From Winogradskyella sp. (GTDB lineage: Bacteria > Bacteroidota > Bacteroidia > Flavobacteriales > Flavobacteriaceae), in contig JASBSE010000513.1 of the NCBI GenBank assembly GCA_030149115.1, positions 1 through 9,581 of the forward strand: a stretch of DNA of 9,581 bases. The letters run 5' to 3'. The position numbers and the translations under genes were made by a program. This document shows, one piece after another, positions 6,363-9,581 of the stretch. A model generated the notes under the pieces. It worked only from the letters and a program-made list of their open reading frames with translations, was not told where the DNA came from and did no database searches. How positions within the stretch are numbered: position 1 is the stretch's first letter; each line of letters begins with the position of its first letter.

Positions 6363-8579
6363 ATGAAAAAGGTAATTTTACTTTTTACGTTTTTATTTTC
6401 TATTATTTCGTTTTCTCAAGTTGGTATTGGTACAACAACACCTGATACTTCATCAGTATTAGATATCTCTGCCACTGATAAGGGTATTTTAGTGCCTAGA
6501 GTTTCTCTAGGGAATGTTACTGATACGATGATTGATGGTATTAATACAGCTGCTACAGGGCTACTTGTTTATAATACAAATGCTTCAGTAACTGGTGGGA
6601 GCGGAGTAGGTTTTTACATGTTTAATGGTTTGGCATGGGAAAGATTGACAACAACTTCTGATGCTGTTGGTGATGATTTGGGAAATCACATCGCAACGAC
6701 TTCATTAAACATGAACAACAATATAATTTTAAACGTTCAAAGATTATCAACAGTTGGTGTTAGTGACTATGATAAATTAAGATTATATAATTCTAGTTAT
6801 TATACAATAGGAATGCATTCTGCTATGACCTATGGTTTTTTAAATGATTGGGCAACTACATTTACAATGAATACTGATGATGATAGAGGATGGGTTTTTA
6901 GAGATGTTTCTGATGCACAAAGTGATGGTGCCATGTCACTTACTACTAATGGGAGAATGACTCTAAAAAACTATTTGAGTATTCCAAATACAGCAGATGC
7001 TACAAATATAGCTAATTCTGGTGCATTTCAGGTTGGTGGTAGTTTACGAATAGATGGTGATGAAATAATTACGAACGCTAATACTCCATTAAATTTACAA
7101 GCTGATAATAATGGTGATTTGTATGTTGATGGTAACACTTTATCTGTAAATGCGGCAAATAATAGAGTAGGAGTTGGTGTTCTTGTACCTCAAGAAACAC
7201 TTCATGTTGTGGGTGATATATTACTAACAGGTGGACCTAGAAATATAGAAATACAAGATGGCGATCAAAATATTCAACTAGATGATGCTAATCCAACATG
7301 GAACGGAGAAACTTATGGAGGTGTAACACGATTTTATGGTGATGGTACATTAGCAAACTCAAAGTTAGAAGCGGGAGGTTTAGAGTTGCAGAGGAGAATA
7401 CAAATCCAAGGTGGAAACCCAGGGATTGGTAGAGTTTTAACTTCTGATGCAACAGGTAATGCGTCATGGCAAGACCCAAGTACTTTGGTTACTGGTGATA
7501 TTTCGGGTGTTGTAGCTGGTAGTGGTTTAACAGGAGGAGGTTCAACAGGAACAGTAACTGTTACTGCAAATGCTAATAATGGACTGAATGTAGATAATAC
7601 AGCTGATGCAGTGCAGTTAGGAGGTGCTTTAACTGAAAATACGACGATAACTCAGGGAGCTTTCAATATGATTTTTGATTTATCTAACACTGGAGATTTT
7701 TTAATTCAAGATAGCGGTGTTTCTCATTTTCAGGTTGCTAATAATGGAGTAACATACTTTGGAGATGATACATATTGGAGAGATGGTTCTACAGCAGGAA
7801 CCAATTTAGCGGTTTTATTTGATGACGGTGATGATGGGAGGTTTTTGATTTATGAAGATGGAAACGCATCTGTAGACCTCGACGCTAATACCCAGTTTAT
7901 ATTTAATGAGCAAGGTTTAGACCGAAATTTTAGAATAGAAAGCGATTTGTCGCCTACCATGTTTTTTGTAGATGCTGGTTTAGATAATATCGGAATTAAA
8001 ACCGGTACGACTCAAAGAAATCTTCATCTAAATATGGATAGATATACTGGTACAGGTGGTTATGGAGGTCTAGAATTAGAACAGTCATACACAGGTAATT
8101 CATGGGTGATGTACACATCACAATCTTCTGATAACTTAACATTTTACTATAATAATGTCTATATGGGATATATAGATAGTGCTACCGGAGTTTACACAGC
8201 AACTTCTGATCTCAGATTAAAGAAAAACATCATAGATTTAGAAGGGTCATTGAGTAAATTATTAGAATTAAAACCTAAATTATATCATTATAAAACCCAA
8301 GATAATAGTGATAGTAAAAATCCTGGTTTTATTGCCCAAGAGGTTAAGGAGGTTTTTCCCGAGCTAGTAAAGATTGTTCAGGATGATACAAAGGGCGATG
8401 GACTATCTGATTTACACACCTTAAGTTACTCCGAATTTGTGCCTTATATAGTTAAAGGTATGCAAGAACAACAAGAAATTATTGAAAATCAAAATAAAGA
8501 AATTGAAGCTCTAAAAAGACAATTAGAGCTTCAACAAAAATTATTAGAAAAAATTCAAAAGCAGATAGGAGATGATTAA
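6363..8579 (+). CDS. Secreted fibre protein with C-terminal S74 intramolecular chaperone
   Basis: A 738-residue exported protein. Residues 1-19 are a Sec signal peptide (MKK, then a hydrophobic run, then SFSQ). The mature part opens with VGIGTTTPDTSSVLDIS, a start typical of Bacteroidota surface fibres. Further GIG-type beta units occur near 268-286 and 542-558, and a glycine-rich GSGLTGGGSTGTVTV stretch, like phage tail-fibre modules, near 386. The C-terminal domain begins at Ser615 in SDLRLKKNI and includes GFIAQEV (655-661) and SYSEFVPYIVKGM (688-700). It is the peptidase S74 chaperone, which trimerises, helps fold the beta-helical shaft and then cuts itself off before Ser615 using the Ser615-Lys620 pair. 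Residues 700-738 are a coiled coil. The partner or ligand is unknown; adhesion or a cell-surface fibre is inferred. No phage genes surround it, and no type IX sorting domain is seen. Confidence 0.9.
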   Translation: MKKVILLFTFLFSIISFSQVGIGTTTPDTSSVLDISATDKGILVPRVSLGNVTDTMIDGINTAATGLLVYNTNASVTGGSGVGFYMFNGLAWERLTTTSDAVGDDLGNHIATTSLNMNNNIILNVQRLSTVGVSDYDKLRLYNSSYYTIGMHSAMTYGFLNDWATTFTMNTDDDRGWVFRDVSDAQSDGAMSLTTNGRMTLKNYLSIPNTADATNIANSGAFQVGGSLRIDGDEIITNANTPLNLQADNNGDLYVDGNTLSVNAANNRVGVGVLVPQETLHVVGDILLTGGPRNIEIQDGDQNIQLDDANPTWNGETYGGVTRFYGDGTLANSKLEAGGLELQRRIQIQGGNPGIGRVLTSDATGNASWQDPSTLVTGDISGVVAGSGLTGGGSTGTVTVTANANNGLNVDNTADAVQLGGALTENTTITQGAFNMIFDLSNTGDFLIQDSGVSHFQVANNGVTYFGDDTYWRDGSTAGTNLAVLFDDGDDGRFLIYEDGNASVDLDANTQFIFNEQGLDRNFRIESDLSPTMFFVDAGLDNIGIKTGTTQRNLHLNMDRYTGTGGYGGLELEQSYTGNSWVMYTSQSSDNLTFYYNNVYMGYIDSATGVYTATSDLRLKKNIIDLEGSLSKLLELKPKLYHYKTQDNSDSKNPGFIAQEVKEVFPELVKIVQDDTKGDGLSDLHTLSYSEFVPYIVKGMQEQQEIIENQNKEIEALKRQLELQQKLLEKIQKQIGDD

Positions 8580-8585
8580 TCTCAA

Positions 8586-9581
8586 TTAGGCTAATTCTTT
8601 TTCAAGGATGTTCAGCTCAATCATACAAGTCTTCATCATTTCGTATGTACGTTCAATATCAGCATCTAAACCAATTGAAAAACGAATAAGTCCATCGCTT
8701 AATCCCATTTCTAATTGTTCGTCCTCAGGTATTTCTGATGATGTAGAGCTTCCAGGAGCACTAAATAGTGTTTTATAGAAACCTAAACTAACGGCAAGAT
8801 AACCTAAGTTACGCTCTTGCATTAACTCCATTAGCGCATTTGCTTTGTCTAGAGAACCTACGTCAATAGTTAGCATCCCACCAAAACCGTACTTATCATT
8901 CATCATAGATTTAAATAACTCATGAGACGGATGTGAGTCTAAACCAGGGTAAACGGTTTTAAGGCCATCTTTTTCAAACCTTTCAGCAAGATAACTTGCA
9001 TTATGACTATGCTGTTGCATTCTAATATGAAGTGTTCTCAAGTTCTTTAGTACAGAAGCAGAACGAAGACTATCCATTGTAGAACCTAATAACATAGCAG
9101 CACCGTCATTTACGTTTCTTAATTGATCTATAAATTCTTGCGTACCACAGACAACTCCACCAACAGTATCTGAAGAACCGTTAATAAATTTTGTTAAACT
9201 ATGAATTACCACATCTGCTCCTAAATTTGCAGGTGATACGGATAATGGCGAAAAGGTATTGTCTACAACTAGTTTTAAGTTGTATTTTTTTGCTAATTCT
9301 GCTAAACCTTTAATATCTGCAACTTCTAGCAATGGATTACTTACAGATTCGCAATACAGAACTTTAGTTTTTGATGTAATGGCAGCTTCTACAACGTCTA
9401 GTTTAGTAATGTTTACAAATGAAGTTGAAATGCCTAACCTTGGTGCAAAGTTTTTTAAGAAAGCATACGTTCCGCCGTATATTGTTCTACTACTTACAAT
9501 ATGTTCGCCGGCTTGGCATAATTGCATTAAAACAGGTGTAATGGCTCCCATTCCAGAGGCTGTTACTGTTGCTGTTTCTGT
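8586..9581 (-). CDS. PLP-dependent trans-sulfuration enzyme (Cys/Met metabolism family), 5' end missing
   Basis: The C-terminal 331 residues of a cystathionine gamma-synthase/gamma-lyase or methionine gamma-lyase type enzyme. The frame is open through the window edge, and the in-frame codons before Met at 9551 read TETATVTASG, continuing into GMGAI, the usual family motif. The ATG at 9551 is therefore internal and the true start is outside. Counting from that Met, Lys121 in HSLTKFINGSSD is the PLP Schiff-base lysine, Asp97 in VVDNTF should pair with the PLP ring nitrogen, and Tyr25 in YGGTYAF is the catalytic tyrosine. The methionine gamma-lyase active-site cysteine (normally YGCT) is Gly here, and the usual GHSD reads GSSD, so the exact reaction cannot be assigned. 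It should act in the cytoplasm on cysteine, homocysteine or methionine. It converges on the fibre gene, with six bases between the stop codons. Confidence 0.93.
   Translation of the reverse strand, partial: TETATVTASGMGAITPVLMQLCQAGEHIVSSRTIYGGTYAFLKNFAPRLGISTSFVNITKLDVVEAAITSKTKVLYCESVSNPLLEVADIKGLAELAKKYNLKLVVDNTFSPLSVSPANLGADVVIHSLTKFINGSSDTVGGVVCGTQEFIDQLRNVNDGAAMLLGSTMDSLRSASVLKNLRTLHIRMQQHSHNASYLAERFEKDGLKTVYPGLDSHPSHELFKSMMNDKYGFGGMLTIDVGSLDKANALMELMQERNLGYLAVSLGFYKTLFSAPGSSTSSEIPEDEQLEMGLSDGLIRFSIGLDADIERTYEMMKTCMIELNILEKELA

Noticed and set aside
6363..8579. Prophage tail-fibre region
   Set aside because: The protein has a Sec signal peptide, and its neighbours are ordinary metabolic and transport genes with no phage structural, lysis or integrase genes.
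9549..9551. ATG as the start of the trans-sulfuration enzyme
   Set aside because: Codons upstream in the same frame are open and encode the conserved family segment before GMGAI, so this Met is internal.

Overview
The window looks like chromosomal DNA from a member of the Flavobacteriaceae (Bacteroidota), probably marine. The base composition is AT-rich. Genes lack Shine-Dalgarno sequences. At least one upstream region carries a clean Bacteroidota-type promoter (TTTG, 17 bases, TAnnTTTG). The protein set also fits: a secreted 'VGIGTTTP' fibre protein with a C-terminal S74 chaperone, and a peroxiredoxin-thioredoxin-small acidic protein operon. No rRNA, tRNA, CRISPR array, insertion sequence or prophage block was seen.

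Layout. Bases 1-150 are a very AT-rich leader with a repeated 13-base motif. The + strand then carries katG (151-2382), a hairpin terminator (2413-2448), and an ankyrin-repeat gene (2450-2932) whose ATG lies one base after the terminator's T tract. A shared bidirectional terminator (2937-2970) separates this pair from a convergent - strand operon. That operon, read from 4217 down to 2995, encodes a typical 2-Cys peroxiredoxin, a thioredoxin with a CGNC active site, and an 85-residue acidic protein of unknown function. Further along the - strand is an NhaC-family Na+/H+ antiporter (4427-6091) with an unusually long soluble loop. A 271-base divergent intergenic region follows. The + strand then carries a 738-residue secreted fibre protein ending in a self-cleaving S74 intramolecular chaperone (6363-8579). 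It converges, with six bases between stop codons, on the 3' part of a PLP-dependent trans-sulfuration enzyme gene that runs off the right edge (8586-9581).

How the genes fit together. The left half reads as a peroxide-defence cluster. KatG removes high H2O2 and the ankyrin protein probably assists the catalase, by analogy with catalase-linked ankyrin proteins elsewhere. The peroxiredoxin removes low peroxide, and the adjacent thioredoxin is a plausible reductant for it. The small acidic protein appears to be a constant partner of unknown job and is the best candidate here for something undescribed. The right half (antiporter, fibre, sulfur amino-acid enzyme) shows no obvious functional link to it.
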